Of a stretch of 64,000 bases of DNA, positions 17,385-26,802 are shown piece after piece. Below the pieces are notes generated by a model. That model was given only the letters and a program-made list of their open reading frames with translations, was not told the DNA's origin and ran no database searches. Every line of letters begins with the position of its first letter. Position 1 is the first letter of the stretch. Both the position numbers and the translations under genes were made by a program. The stretch lies in NCBI GenBank assembly GCA_910574635.1, contig CAJTCG010000004.1:124001-188000 (forward strand). Direction: 5' to 3'. The stretch is from Oscillospiraceae bacterium (GTDB lineage Bacteria > Bacillota > Clostridia > Oscillospirales > Oscillospiraceae).

Positions 17385-18947
17385 ATGGAATTGCAATACG
17401 ATATGGTTCAGGTTCATCTGAAAGATAATCTGTCCTATAAATGGTTTACAGGTAAGGCCGGATGCGTGCGGGGTTATGCGTATATTGGAAAACAATTTTT
17501 GGAAGGAGAAACCCTGCTGGCGTATCTGTCTGCCGCAACGGTACGGGAAGAGCTAGTACAAAAAATCGTTTCTTTAAATGGCCTGTACAGTTTTATTTTA
17601 CATACTAATTTTGGTGTTGTGGCATGTGTTGACCAGGTTCGGAGTATGCCGTTGTTTTATCGTGGCTTCGAGCTGTTTGACGCGTTGGGCGAGGACGAGA
17701 TTTCTAATTGGAATATTGATGAAAACGCGCTCGCCGTATACCGGAACTGTGTATTTACGCCAAATAAGAAAACGCTTTTTGAAGGAACCTATCAGGTTCA
17801 GACAGGCTACTATTTGCTACTGGATGCCTCGGGCACACACCAATACCCGCATTTTACAATAGAATACGCGGAACAACAGATTACGGATATGGATGAAGCG
17901 GTACAGGTTTTAGACGCGAGCCTCACACAGACAGCGCAAAGAACGATTGAGATTTTAAATGGGCGGACGGCTGCAATTCCTTTGAGCGGCGGCCACGACT
18001 CCAGAATTCTTACATTCTATCTAAGACGCCTGGGGTATCAAAATATTATCACATACTCTTACGGACTGCCGGGAAACCCGGAATCTGTCCGTTCGGAAAA
18101 AGTAGCGAAAATCTTGGGACTTCCCTGGCACTTCGTTTACACCGATCCGAAGGAAATGCGCAAACTGTATCAGAGCGAATTCCGCCGGTTTGCGTTGTTT
18201 GCGGGCAATGGCACGTCGCTTCCGCATTTGCAGGAATGGTTCGCGGTAGATCAGCTGCGAAAGAAAGGCGTTTTTCCAGAGGAATGCGTTTTTATACCTG
18301 GCTATGCCGGAGATTTCACAGCAGGCAAATACATTTGGCGGGATGCTTCGGGGCTGGAACCTATTTCAAGAGAGTCGCTGATTCAGTTTATTCTGAGATA
18401 CGAATTTTCACCGGATTATTTTCTCGGCAGAGAAACGATATGCAGCGAAGAGGATAAAGCGGTTATACGAACAGAACTCCAAGAAGAATTTATGGAACTG
18501 CGAAAAGCGGGCCGAACTTTTATGGCAAAAGAAGCAAATGAGATCATCGAAAAAGCGATAGCAACCGGCTGGAACTCGAAATTTATTGCGAATGCGGTCC
18601 GGGTTTTTGATTACTATGGTTATAAGTGGCTGATGCCATTTTTTGAGCGGTCCCAGTTTGAGGCATGGAGCAGGATTGACAACTCGCTGCGCCGTTTTGA
18701 AGTTGCTTATTTTGAACAGGCCAAACGGGCCTATCCAGACGAGCTTAATGCGATTGACTTTGCCGAAGGAAGACCAATTGATTGGGAAGAAGCGCTCCAA
18801 AGGGACCCTGGCTTTGTCAACTATTTGTTTGGATATTTTGATTTGGGCGAAGATTATTACCGGCAAATTCGGGATCAGGTGGTTAAAAGCGCGAGTAATT
18901 ATATCCAGGAGGATTACCTGGAAATTTTGAGGAAGATCTGTAAATAG
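17385..18947 (+). CDS. Asparagine-synthase-like amidotransferase, no nucleophilic cysteine at the N terminus
   Basis: A 520-residue protein. The first 150 residues resemble the glutaminase fold of class II amidotransferases (NGLYSFILHTNFGVVACVDQ), but the protein starts MELQYDM, so the Cys2 nucleophile is absent. AAIPLSGGHDSRILTFYL is the PP-loop (SGGxDS) of the synthetase domain, which adenylates a carboxylate with ATP. In O-antigen and capsule loci such proteins convert a uronic acid to its amide. Without Cys2 it would have to use ammonia directly or from another source. It is the last intact gene of the glycan operon. Confidence 0.82.
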   Translation: MELQYDMVQVHLKDNLSYKWFTGKAGCVRGYAYIGKQFLEGETLLAYLSAATVREELVQKIVSLNGLYSFILHTNFGVVACVDQVRSMPLFYRGFELFDALGEDEISNWNIDENALAVYRNCVFTPNKKTLFEGTYQVQTGYYLLLDASGTHQYPHFTIEYAEQQITDMDEAVQVLDASLTQTAQRTIEILNGRTAAIPLSGGHDSRILTFYLRRLGYQNIITYSYGLPGNPESVRSEKVAKILGLPWHFVYTDPKEMRKLYQSEFRRFALFAGNGTSLPHLQEWFAVDQLRKKGVFPEECVFIPGYAGDFTAGKYIWRDASGLEPISRESLIQFILRYEFSPDYFLGRETICSEEDKAVIRTELQEEFMELRKAGRTFMAKEANEIIEKAIATGWNSKFIANAVRVFDYYGYKWLMPFFERSQFEAWSRIDNSLRRFEVAYFEQAKRAYPDELNAIDFAEGRPIDWEEALQRDPGFVNYLFGYFDLGEDYYRQIRDQVVKSASNYIQEDYLEILRKICK

Positions 18948-19046
18948 GCTTTCATAATATCAACGGCTGGAATTATCGCTTATTGAAATAGTGTAATCTG
19001 CTGCTGAAAATTCTGCAAAATAACATTTCTATGGGGGATAAGCAAC

Positions 19047-19493
19047 ATGTATCCAGAGTGTATTTCTTCGATCTCAGAATTGAGTTCTCTTTGCCAAAAC
19101 GATGATATTATTGTGTATGGGACCGGAAAAATTGGAAGCCTGATGATTTCGCATCTGCACCGAAATACAAACTTGAACATACTTGGAGCGACAAACAGCC
19201 ATGTAGACAGGGGTAATGCCGGGACTTTTTCGGATACCGGCCTGCCTGTCCGTACTCCTTAAGAGTGGTATGAACAATTTCCGCATGCAGTGATTTTAAT
19301 TGCAACGGTGCGGCAGGATTTCCAATTTGAAATTGAAGAAATCTGCAGGAGAATCGGGTTTCAAAAGATTTTGGCTGTTTTTAGTACCGTGGAATCAGAG
19401 CTTATATCTGCGCAGGCCAAGATGCTCTTTTCGACAGAAAACAAAGCGCTTGTCGAGTTGTTGGTGTTATCCGCCAGCTCTTGCAACGCTTAA
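19047..19493 (+). pseudogene. Broken Rossmann-like sugar-locus gene with in-frame stop
   Basis: The first 71 codons encode SSLCQNDDIIVYGTGKIGSLM and continue the nucleotide-binding domain family of this locus. A TAA at 19260-19262 interrupts the frame after PVRTP, and the same frame then continues for 77 codons (EWYEQFPHAVILIATVRQDF onward) until a second TAA. The text on both sides of the stop fits one protein, so a single nonsense change is the simplest explanation; stop-codon readthrough is possible but unsupported. The product also ends abruptly close to the recombinase remnant, suggesting C-terminal loss at an insertion boundary. Confidence 0.65.
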
Positions 19494-19529
19494 CAAGGGC
19501 ACACAGGCCATAGCATAAAGCGCAGAGAG

Positions 19530-20921
19530 TCAGATTTTCCACTCAAACGAAACGCGGTCGCTGGTGGCCTGGACCTGGGAGAGAATAATGTCTGTTACCT
19601 GCCGTCGGTCGTCAAAGTCAATCGTGTTCCAGTTTTCCAGATGGGCGGACAGAAACTCAATTTTCTGCGGGGAGATTGTTTCCGCGTTCAGTGTCGCGAT
19701 TTCCTTTATCAGCCGTTGACGACGGGCGTCCAGTTCCTCGATTTTCCCATTGGCATAGGACAGCAGGACCGCATTGGCTCCGGTCAGGGTGTTCAGCAGT
19801 TTTTCAATTTCGTCCTCCACTTGGGCCAGCTCCACATTCAAGGCGGTCAGCTTGGGATTGACGGTCGTTGCTTTTGCGGTCAGGGTTTGAAATTCGGAGA
19901 GCTTCTTCATCATCTCCCCATAGACAAATTGCTCAAACTCCGCCGTCCGAAGCGTCCCGCAGCCCTCACAGCTTTTGTTGTCCGCCCGCTTGGAGCACCG
20001 AAGATACTGCGTCCCCGCCGGGTTGCCCACGCTCATAAGGGCATACCCGCAGCGCCCACATTTGATTTTTCCGGCCAGCCAGGTATTCCGGGCCTTGCGT
20101 CCTCCCTGGAACGTGATATTTGCCAGCAGCTTCTTCTTGCACCGCAGCCAGGTATCGGCGGGGACAATGCCCTCGCTGGGGGCCAGCACAAGGATCTGCC
20201 CCCGCAGGTCCTTGTTTTTTCGCTCCTGCACATCCCGGCCCTGGTAGAGATAGCAGCCGTTTGTCCCGGCGAAGTCCGCCGCGTCATTGACCACCACGGC
20301 CCCCTGGCCCTTGAAAAACTCGTACAGCTCCAGGTCGGCCTGGGCGTAAATCGGGTTGCGGAGCAGCTGAGAGATAAAGCCCCGTTTCAATTCTTTGCCG
20401 TAAATCAGGATATTGTTTTCAGCAAAGTACCGGGCAATATCCCCGAACGACGTGGACGGCTCGGCGTACATCTCAAACATCAACCGGGCAATATTCGCCG
20501 TGGCGGGGTCCGGGATCATCATTTTCGTGCGGATGCCCTGGAGGGTGGTAGGCTCCAGCTTGAAGCCATAGGGGGCGGCACCGCTCATGTGGAAACCCCG
20601 CTGACACCGGGAGTAGTAAGCGTCGGTCACGCGCTTCTGGATCGTCTCGCGCTCTAACTGGGCGAACACGATACAGATATTCAGCATGGCCCGGCCCATC
20701 GGGGTAGATGTGTCAAACTTTTCCGTAGAGGAAACAAACTCCACGTTGTACTCCTGGAACAGTTCCATCATGGTTGCGAAGTCCAAAATGGAACGGCTGA
20801 TACGGTCCAGCTTGTAGACCACCACCCGGCGAATTAACCCCTGGCGGATGTCGGCTAAAAGCTCCTGAAATTTTGGCCTGTCTGTATTCTTTCCGGAATA
20901 GCCCTTATCCGCTGATGTCAA
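19530..20921 (-). pseudogene. Large serine recombinase lacking its catalytic N terminus
   Basis: A frame of 463 codons begins at residue equivalent of about 70 in the family: DKGYSGKNTDRPKFQELL, then VVYKLDRISRS (the SRxxRs segment) and GRAMLNICIVFAQLERE. The recombinase and zinc-ribbon domains (CGRCGYALMSV, LRCSKRADNKSCEGCG) and a coiled coil are complete. The first strand with the catalytic serine is missing: upstream in frame there are about 16 unrelated codons and then a stop near 20976. No good ribosome site precedes the TTG at 20921. It is best read as a remnant cut by the boundary of the element that follows. The missing part could lie at the far end of that element, outside the window. 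Confidence 0.75.
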
Positions 20922-20983
20922 GCACGGAACAAAAGAAAGGTGTAAATAAATTATGAACGGTGTCGAAAGTAGAACCTATATCC

Positions 20984-21376
20984 CTAATGTACCCTATCCA
21001 TAGAAACGCCGCTTGCTTTCACCAGCTCATGCAGTATCTCCGTGGCCGTCTGCGGCACAGTACCATCGGCGCAGACTACTTCAATAAACTGATCTTCCAG
21101 CCAGCGCAGATAAGCGTCTGTCTTTCCCACATCCCGCCCCAGGCGTGAGATGTTTGCTACCAGCAGGAGGTCGATTTTCCCATCGGCCACCGCAGCGGAA
21201 ACCTCTGCCAGCCCACGGCGGGAGAAGTCTAACCCGCTGGCCTGTTCAGCAGTCGTACCCACAACTTCAAAACCGTGCGCTTCCGCATATTCCTCCAAGC
21301 TGGCCTGTTGAACCGCCAGCGCATGAACATCAGGGTAAGCAACCCTGCAATAAATCCAAGCTCTCTTGTTCTCCAT
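20984..21376 (-). CDS. Small resolvase-like protein with alanine in place of the catalytic serine
   Basis: A protein of about 130 residues that is only the serine-recombinase catalytic fold: RAWIYCRVAYPDVHALAVQQ, AEQASGLDFSRRGLAEV and NISRLGRD. The normal YxRxS nucleophile position reads CRVA, so the serine is missing while the arginines remain. ATG at 21376 follows AAGGAGATCATCAAG; it overlaps the 3' end of the third large recombinase by 47 bases and is likely co-translated. Small proteins of this kind accompany integrase genes in clostridial elements; it may be an accessory or directionality factor rather than an enzyme. That is inference. Confidence 0.7.
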   Translation of the reverse strand: MENKRAWIYCRVAYPDVHALAVQQASLEEYAEAHGFEVVGTTAEQASGLDFSRRGLAEVSAAVADGKIDLLLVANISRLGRDVGKTDAYLRWLEDQFIEVVCADGTVPQTATEILHELVKASGVSMDRVH

Positions 21377-22976
21377 CTTGATGATCTCCTTGTAAATCAA
21401 GTATCAACCTTTTCAGCTCATCCCGGTAATTCCAGACGGTTTCAATTCGCCCGCCAGGGTGGATGCGGACCTCTTTTAAAACGTCCGCCGCAATCTCATC
21501 GGTAATTTCCTCTACCTCCAGAAACTTCCCAAAAGCAGAAACAAATCCATTCCGTAAACTGCCGTCCGCGCCCATGTTGTCTAAAACGGCCTCCATTTCA
21601 CTGATCTGGGCGGCGGCATCGTCCCTCTGGCGGACGGCGGCAGCTTTGGCGGCAAGATATTCCGCCTTGCTAACCTCACCCATCACAAAGGATTCATAGA
21701 GGCCGCTGACCTGCTGGGAAAGCCGCTGGTGTTTTTCCCGCAGTCCGGCAAGGTTTTTCCTTGCGGTGGCAATATCCTTTTTCCGGCCCTGGCGCTGTTC
21801 CTCCCATAACCGGCTCAACTCCACCGCTATCGACGCTTGCACACGAAGTCCTTCGGTCACGGTTTCCAGAATATCAGCCTCGGGTGTTCTACACCTGCAA
21901 GTATAGGCGGCGTTCATGCGGGAGGTGCGGCAAACGAAGTACGGCGCTGACCCCTGTACCCGGCTCATAGCGTAGCCGCAGATGCCGCAGCGGATTTTCT
22001 TCTGTAACGGATGGTTATGATTCTTGACTGCTCCGTGTCCAGATGCCCGGATTGCCGCCTGTACGCAGTCAAATTCTTCCTGTGTAACAATGCCCTCATG
22101 GGTATCGTCTACAATAATCCAATCCTCCCGGTCAACCCGAACCACATGGGCATGACCGATTCGGTCACGAGTATGCTTTCCGTAGACAATCCTGCCGACA
22201 TACCGTTCATCCCGCAGGATGCCATAAATCAGACTGCCCGTCCAAAAGTTTTCATCAAACAAGTTGTTCCACTTGGTACGGGTACATCCAGCCGCCCGCT
22301 TGTAAAGCATGGGAGTGGGGACGCCTTCACGGTTGAGCTGCCTTGCAATCTCTTCTTTCTTTTGACCGTCTGCCGTCAGCCGGAAAATGCGCCGCACGAT
22401 CTCCGCCGCCTCCGGGTCAATGATAAGCCGCTTTTTATGAGCCGGGTCTTTGATGTAGCCATAGGGCGCGAACGAGGAAAGGAAATCCCCCTGTTGGGCA
22501 CGAAACCGCTTTATGCTCCGTATCTTCCGGGATAAGTCCCGGCTGTAGAAATCGTAAATCAGGGCCCTGAAAGAGGTTTCCAGGCTGTCAATATCGGCTG
22601 GACGGATGCTGTCAAACCCATCATTGACGGCGATAAACCGTACTCCTAGGAAGGGGAACACGCTGGAAATGTAATTGCCGACAGTGAGATAATCACGGCC
22701 AAACCGGGACAAATCCTTAACCACGATACATTGGATTTTCCCCGCCCGCGCTTTGGCGATCATTTCTTGAAAGCCAGGACGCTCAAAGTTTTTGCCGCTC
22801 CACCCATCATCACAGAACTCGATTACATTGCTGTCAGCCAATTCCGATGTACGGCTGATAAAGGCATCCAGTAAATTTCTCTGGTTTGTGATGCTGTTGG
22901 ATTCAGTCTTTCCGCTTTCACCCAAATCGTTATCCTCGGCGGACAAACGGATATATTTGGCGGTGATACCGCTCAT
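21330..22976 (-). CDS. Large serine recombinase, third of a triplet
   Basis: A 548-residue protein. YIRLSAEDND carries the nucleophilic serine, KDLSRFGRDYLTVGNYI the conserved arginines, then the recombinase domain (LIYGILRDERYVGRIVYGK), a zinc ribbon (IRCGICGYAMS) and a long coiled coil (about residues 395-470). It would catalyse integration and excision of the element. The ATG overlaps the stop of the second recombinase, so the three are one translational unit. Sequence divergence between the three shows they are not recent duplicates. Confidence 0.88.
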   Translation of the reverse strand: MSGITAKYIRLSAEDNDLGESGKTESNSITNQRNLLDAFISRTSELADSNVIEFCDDGWSGKNFERPGFQEMIAKARAGKIQCIVVKDLSRFGRDYLTVGNYISSVFPFLGVRFIAVNDGFDSIRPADIDSLETSFRALIYDFYSRDLSRKIRSIKRFRAQQGDFLSSFAPYGYIKDPAHKKRLIIDPEAAEIVRRIFRLTADGQKKEEIARQLNREGVPTPMLYKRAAGCTRTKWNNLFDENFWTGSLIYGILRDERYVGRIVYGKHTRDRIGHAHVVRVDREDWIIVDDTHEGIVTQEEFDCVQAAIRASGHGAVKNHNHPLQKKIRCGICGYAMSRVQGSAPYFVCRTSRMNAAYTCRCRTPEADILETVTEGLRVQASIAVELSRLWEEQRQGRKKDIATARKNLAGLREKHQRLSQQVSGLYESFVMGEVSKAEYLAAKAAAVRQRDDAAAQISEMEAVLDNMGADGSLRNGFVSAFGKFLEVEEITDEIAADVLKEVRIHPGGRIETVWNYRDELKRLILDLQGDHQDGEQESLDLLQGCLP

Positions 22977-24676
22977 GCGGGCACCGCCTCTCCCTCCGCC
23001 GCCAGCAGCCGAACCAGGGCAATGTATTCGTCCTGGTAACGGAGGGTAATGCTGACATGGTTTTCCGCGTCAATCTCCACCCGCTCAATCAGCGCGTGGG
23101 CCATAGCCTCCGTCAACGCCTGTTCTTCTTTAAACCGTCCGCAGACGGTAAGCCAGGGGTTTTCCGTGGTCTGTTGGCGTTTGTCCTTCTGCCGCTGTTC
23201 CAGCTCATCCAACCGGGTCTGCGCCCGCTCTATATCAGAGCGGTATTGCCGCTTCATTTCCGTGTATTCCCGCTCCGACATCAGCTTATCCGCATAATTC
23301 TGAAACAGGCTGTCATAAAGCATTTCCGCACGGCTGAGGGACTGTTTCGCGGCGGCGATCTCCTGCTTGACCGCCACCTCCCGGCTGACCGCCTTGGGGG
23401 ATTTACTGTACTGCCGCACCAGCTTGTCCAGATTTTCAGCCAGCGCGATTTCCCGCTGTAAGGTATCCCACAGAATTTCAATCAACTTGGTTTCATGAAA
23501 ATATTTTTTGGGGCAGGAAACAGGATTATCAGAATGGGACTGGCAGATATAGACGTAGTAACGTTTCCCCTTGCTGCTGTTCACATTCTTGTACCGCACT
23601 AGAGGCCGCTTGCAGTCCGCGCAGTAGACCAGCTTTCGGAGAATATTGGGGGTGGTCCCCAGCGTGTCATATTTCCCCTGCCTCTCATGGTAAGTGGTTT
23701 TGGCCTTTTCAGCTATCTGCTGAACCGCTTGAAAGGTTTCCTCGTCCACCAAAGGCTCATGGGTGTTGCGAACGATTATCCACTCGGATTTCGGGACTCG
23801 GTAGGTCTTTCTGCCCTCGGAGAACCCGGAGCGTTTCCGGCCCTGCACCATATGGCCCAGGTAGACCTCGCTGAACAGTATGTTTTTAACAGCACGTACA
23901 TTCCAAATCGTATTGGCATAGCGTTCAGACTTTGACCTGCCCTTCAAATAATGATACCGGGCAGGAGACGGGACATTCTGTTCGTTTAGCTTCCGTGCGA
24001 TATTCTGGTAGCTCATGCCGGAAAGCCGCCATTGAAAGATTTCCCGGACCACAGGCGCGGCCTCCAGGTCTGGCTCAATCCGGTGATGGTCGTCAGGGCA
24101 CTTCTGATAACCGTAAATCGCCCAGGCACCGATAAATTCCCCGTTTCGCTGTTTTGCCGCGAATACGGGCAGCAGCTTTCTGGAGATGTCCTTGCTGTAA
24201 ACCTCGTTGAAGATATTTTTCAGAGGCACAATATAGCCGTCCTGGGACCGTTCGGCGGTCAGCGTATCAAAATTGTCGTTGACGGCGATAAACCGTACAT
24301 CCAGGAGAGGGAAAATCCTCTCCAGATAGTTGCCGGTTTCCCGGTAGTTGCGGCCAAACCGGGATAAGTCCTTGACCACAATGCAGTCCACTTTCCCGGT
24401 TCGCACATCCTCCATCAGCCGCTCAAACTCCGGGCGGTCAAAGTTGGTCCCTGTCCGTCCGTTGTCGCAGTAGAGGTCATAGAACTGCATATCCGGCTGG
24501 CTGTCAATGTAGCGCTGAATCAATTCCCGCTGATTGATGATCGTGTCCGCTCCGGGCTTTCCGCTGTCCTCTACCGACAACCGGACATAACCGCCCGCAT
24601 GATACACCCGCTTGGGCTTTTCTGCGGGGGCAGCTACCGGCAGAATAGGATTGACCTTACGTTTCGTCCTCGCCAT
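22973..24676 (-). CDS. Large serine recombinase, second of a triplet
   Basis: A 567-residue protein from the ATG at 24676, which follows GGGAGGCGG and lies one base past the previous stop; a longer in-frame start inside the upstream gene is rejected. A basic 25-residue N-terminal extension precedes YVRLSVEDSG with the catalytic serine. VVKDLSRFGRNYRETGNYL, YLGHMVQGRKRSGF, a zinc ribbon (VYCADCKRPLV and CPKKYF) and a C-terminal coiled coil follow in order. Part of the integration module. Confidence 0.88.
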   Translation of the reverse strand: MARTKRKVNPILPVAAPAEKPKRVYHAGGYVRLSVEDSGKPGADTIINQRELIQRYIDSQPDMQFYDLYCDNGRTGTNFDRPEFERLMEDVRTGKVDCIVVKDLSRFGRNYRETGNYLERIFPLLDVRFIAVNDNFDTLTAERSQDGYIVPLKNIFNEVYSKDISRKLLPVFAAKQRNGEFIGAWAIYGYQKCPDDHHRIEPDLEAAPVVREIFQWRLSGMSYQNIARKLNEQNVPSPARYHYLKGRSKSERYANTIWNVRAVKNILFSEVYLGHMVQGRKRSGFSEGRKTYRVPKSEWIIVRNTHEPLVDEETFQAVQQIAEKAKTTYHERQGKYDTLGTTPNILRKLVYCADCKRPLVRYKNVNSSKGKRYYVYICQSHSDNPVSCPKKYFHETKLIEILWDTLQREIALAENLDKLVRQYSKSPKAVSREVAVKQEIAAAKQSLSRAEMLYDSLFQNYADKLMSEREYTEMKRQYRSDIERAQTRLDELEQRQKDKRQQTTENPWLTVCGRFKEEQALTEAMAHALIERVEIDAENHVSITLRYQDEYIALVRLLAAEGEAVPA

Positions 24677-24677
24677 C

Positions 24678-26324
24678 TTAGACCGCCTCCCTTCCGGGAA
24701 GAAGCCCTTGGGCTTGCAGAAGTAAATCCGTCTGCCAGTGAAATTCGTCGTTCCAGCGATAGACGATTTCAACCCGGTGTTCACGGAAAATCAGGATGCG
24801 CTCAATCAGAGAAACGATAATCGCGCGGTCCAAGGCTTCGATGTTCTGGCGCTTCCGAAACTGCTCCATCCAGCCTCGGCCCTCCGAGAAATTGCCCATT
24901 TCCTGGTCCATTTCCTCTTGAATGGCACCGGCCTGTTCCTCCGCCTCGCTGCGGCGGCGGGAGTAGGTCTTTCGTAAATCCTGATATTCGTCTTTGTCGA
25001 TCAAGCCGTCTTGGAGGCTTTCATATAGGGAACGGGAAAGGGTCTGCCAGCGGTCAATCTCCGCTTGTTTTTTCTCCAAGCGGTCCCGGAGCTTCCGTAC
25101 ACCCGCCTGCTGAAGCTGGGCGGCGTCTGTCAGCTCCAGCAGATTGGAGAGGTCGATCACGTCTTGAATGTGCTTTTTCAGCGATTCCAACACAAGCTCA
25201 TCCAGCGCCTCCACCCGCAGGGAGTGGGCAAAGCAGCTCTTTTCGTTCTTGTGGGCGGCGCAGACGTAATAGACATACTTCTTTTTAGCGGTCGGAACGG
25301 TCTTTCGTATCATAGCCCCGCCGCACTCGCCGCAGAAGACTATGCCGGAGAACAGCTCCACCGCCTTGCCGCTGACGCTGGTACGGGTATCCAGAGCAAG
25401 CACCTTCTGAACCGTATCAAAGTCATAACGGTCAATAATGGCCTCGTGGCAGTTCTCCACCACCGCCCATTCCTCACGGGGCTTTACCACCAGCCGCTTC
25501 ACCCTGTAGCTGGGCGTGGTGACACGCCCCTGCTCCAACACGCCGGTATAAACCGGATTTTTCAGAATCCGCAGTACCATCCCCGCGTCCCAGGAGGATT
25601 CTTTCTTTACCCGGAAGGAGGTGGAGTAGCGCATCCCCTGGGACCGCTTGTAGTCCATGGGGGTGAGGATGCCAGCCGCCGTCAGGCGGTCGGCTATATC
25701 CCCCGCGCTGATGCCCTCCAGCTTCCACCTGAACATATCCCGCACAACTCCGGCGGCGTATTCGTCTACCAGCAGACGGTGACGGTTTTCCGGGTCCTTC
25801 CGGTAGCCGAAAACAGCAAAAGAGCCGATGAAATCTCCGCGTTGGCGTTTGATTTCAAGCTGGCTCCGTGTTTTCACCGAGGTATCCCGGCAATATGCCT
25901 CATTGATGAGGTTTTTGAACGGGATAACCAGCTCGTCAGATTCCGCATTGCTGTTCAGGCTGTCATAGTGGTCGTTGACTGCGATAAACCGCACACCCAG
26001 GAAGGGAAATAACTGTTCCAGATACTCCCCCACGCCCAGGTGGTCCCTGCCGAAGCGGGACAAATCCTTGACCACAATGCAGTTGATTTTGCCAGCCTTG
26101 ACCTCGGCCATCATCTCTTGAAAGGCCGGACGGTCAAAATTGGAACCTGTGTAGCCGTCATCCACTTTCATGCCGCACTCCCGCAGTTCCGGGTGGCGCG
26201 TCATGTAGTCACAGATCAAGTCTTTCTGACCCGTAACGCTGTTGCTTTCCTCCTTGTCGCCGTCCTCGCGGGAAAGGCGAACGTAACCGCAGGTATTCCA
26301 TACCTGTTCAGCGGAAATTTTCAT
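24678..26324 (-). CDS. Large serine recombinase, first of a triplet
   Basis: A 548-residue protein and the first gene of the recombinase transcript. YVRLSREDGD has the catalytic serine, VVKDLSRFGRDHLGVGEYL the arginines; KNPVYTGVLEQG marks the recombinase domain, FCGECGGAMIRK the zinc ribbon, and residues 400-500 a coiled coil. Its start follows TAGGAGAGAAGC. An inverted repeat GTTAAAGT...ACTTTAAC overlaps the candidate promoter just upstream. Serine-integrase triplets are known in some streptococcal and clostridial integrative elements. Confidence 0.88.
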   Translation of the reverse strand: MKISAEQVWNTCGYVRLSREDGDKEESNSVTGQKDLICDYMTRHPELRECGMKVDDGYTGSNFDRPAFQEMMAEVKAGKINCIVVKDLSRFGRDHLGVGEYLEQLFPFLGVRFIAVNDHYDSLNSNAESDELVIPFKNLINEAYCRDTSVKTRSQLEIKRQRGDFIGSFAVFGYRKDPENRHRLLVDEYAAGVVRDMFRWKLEGISAGDIADRLTAAGILTPMDYKRSQGMRYSTSFRVKKESSWDAGMVLRILKNPVYTGVLEQGRVTTPSYRVKRLVVKPREEWAVVENCHEAIIDRYDFDTVQKVLALDTRTSVSGKAVELFSGIVFCGECGGAMIRKTVPTAKKKYVYYVCAAHKNEKSCFAHSLRVEALDELVLESLKKHIQDVIDLSNLLELTDAAQLQQAGVRKLRDRLEKKQAEIDRWQTLSRSLYESLQDGLIDKDEYQDLRKTYSRRRSEAEEQAGAIQEEMDQEMGNFSEGRGWMEQFRKRQNIEALDRAIIVSLIERILIFREHRVEIVYRWNDEFHWQTDLLLQAQGLLPGREAV

Positions 26325-26341
26325 ATGCTTCTCTCCTAATT

Positions 26342-26370
26342 GTTAAAGTTAATCAGCAAAACACTTTAAC
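26342..26370. promoter_or_regulatory. Inverted repeat in the recombinase promoter region
   Basis: Arms GTTAAAGT (26342-26349) and ACTTTAAC (26363-26370) are perfectly complementary with 13 bases between. On the - strand TTGTTA and TAACTT at about 16 bases spacing overlap the repeat, so it may be an operator controlling the integration genes. A separate 10-base palindrome ATGTTAACAT lies at 26405-26414. No binder is identified. Confidence 0.45.
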
Positions 26371-26457
26371 AACCAGGGGAGCGCCGGTTTGTCCTGTTGC
26401 CGCCATGTTAACATAACTTCCCGGCAATGTCCAGAGTGTTTTGCAAAAAAGTTTGTG

Positions 26458-26724
26458 TCAGCATTTGGAGCGTATGTAGGAGAGCATCCGGTCCTCCAGG
26501 GTCACATCCGTGTCGGTGAAGCTGACCTTCACCACATACTTCCCGTGCCGGTAGCAATAGGGGTTGCCGATCTGCCGGATAAAATCAAGAATCCGTTCCC
26601 GCTTGGGCAGGTCGGTGTTGACCTTCACATCTCGAATATCCCGCAGATCAGAAGGGTCCACCGTCCGAACGTCCACGTCCTGCATAGCCTCGATCTGCTC
26701 CCTGGTATAAACTCGCTGTTCCAT
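26458..26724 (-). CDS. DUF6870-like small protein
   Basis: An 88-residue protein preceded by GGGGAGG. EQRVYTREQIEAMQDVDVRT and DIRDVKVNTDLPKRERILDF, with FIRQIGNPYCYRHGKYVVKV, match a small conserved family carried by clostridial conjugative elements that I recall as DUF6870. Function unknown. It lies downstream of the ParB-like genes behind a strong hairpin, so its expression may be reduced relative to them. Confidence 0.75.
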   Translation of the reverse strand: MEQRVYTREQIEAMQDVDVRTVDPSDLRDIRDVKVNTDLPKRERILDFIRQIGNPYCYRHGKYVVKVSFTDTDVTLEDRMLSYIRSKC

Positions 26725-26756
26725 GAGTTTCCTCCCCTCTGGTCAAAATCTGTGGT

Positions 26757-26796
26757 AAAAACTGCCGCAGACCTCCCTGGTCTGCGGCAGTTTTGT
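26757..26796 (-). terminator. Intrinsic terminator or attenuator between DUF6551-like and DUF6870-like genes
   Basis: A perfect 13-base-pair stem (ACTGCCGCAGACC pairing with GGTCTGCGGCAGT) with a 4-base loop, followed on the - strand by TTTTT. The plus side also ends in TTTT, so it could act in both directions. It stands inside a presumed operon. Confidence 0.75.
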
Positions 26797-26802
26797 GATG
26801 TA

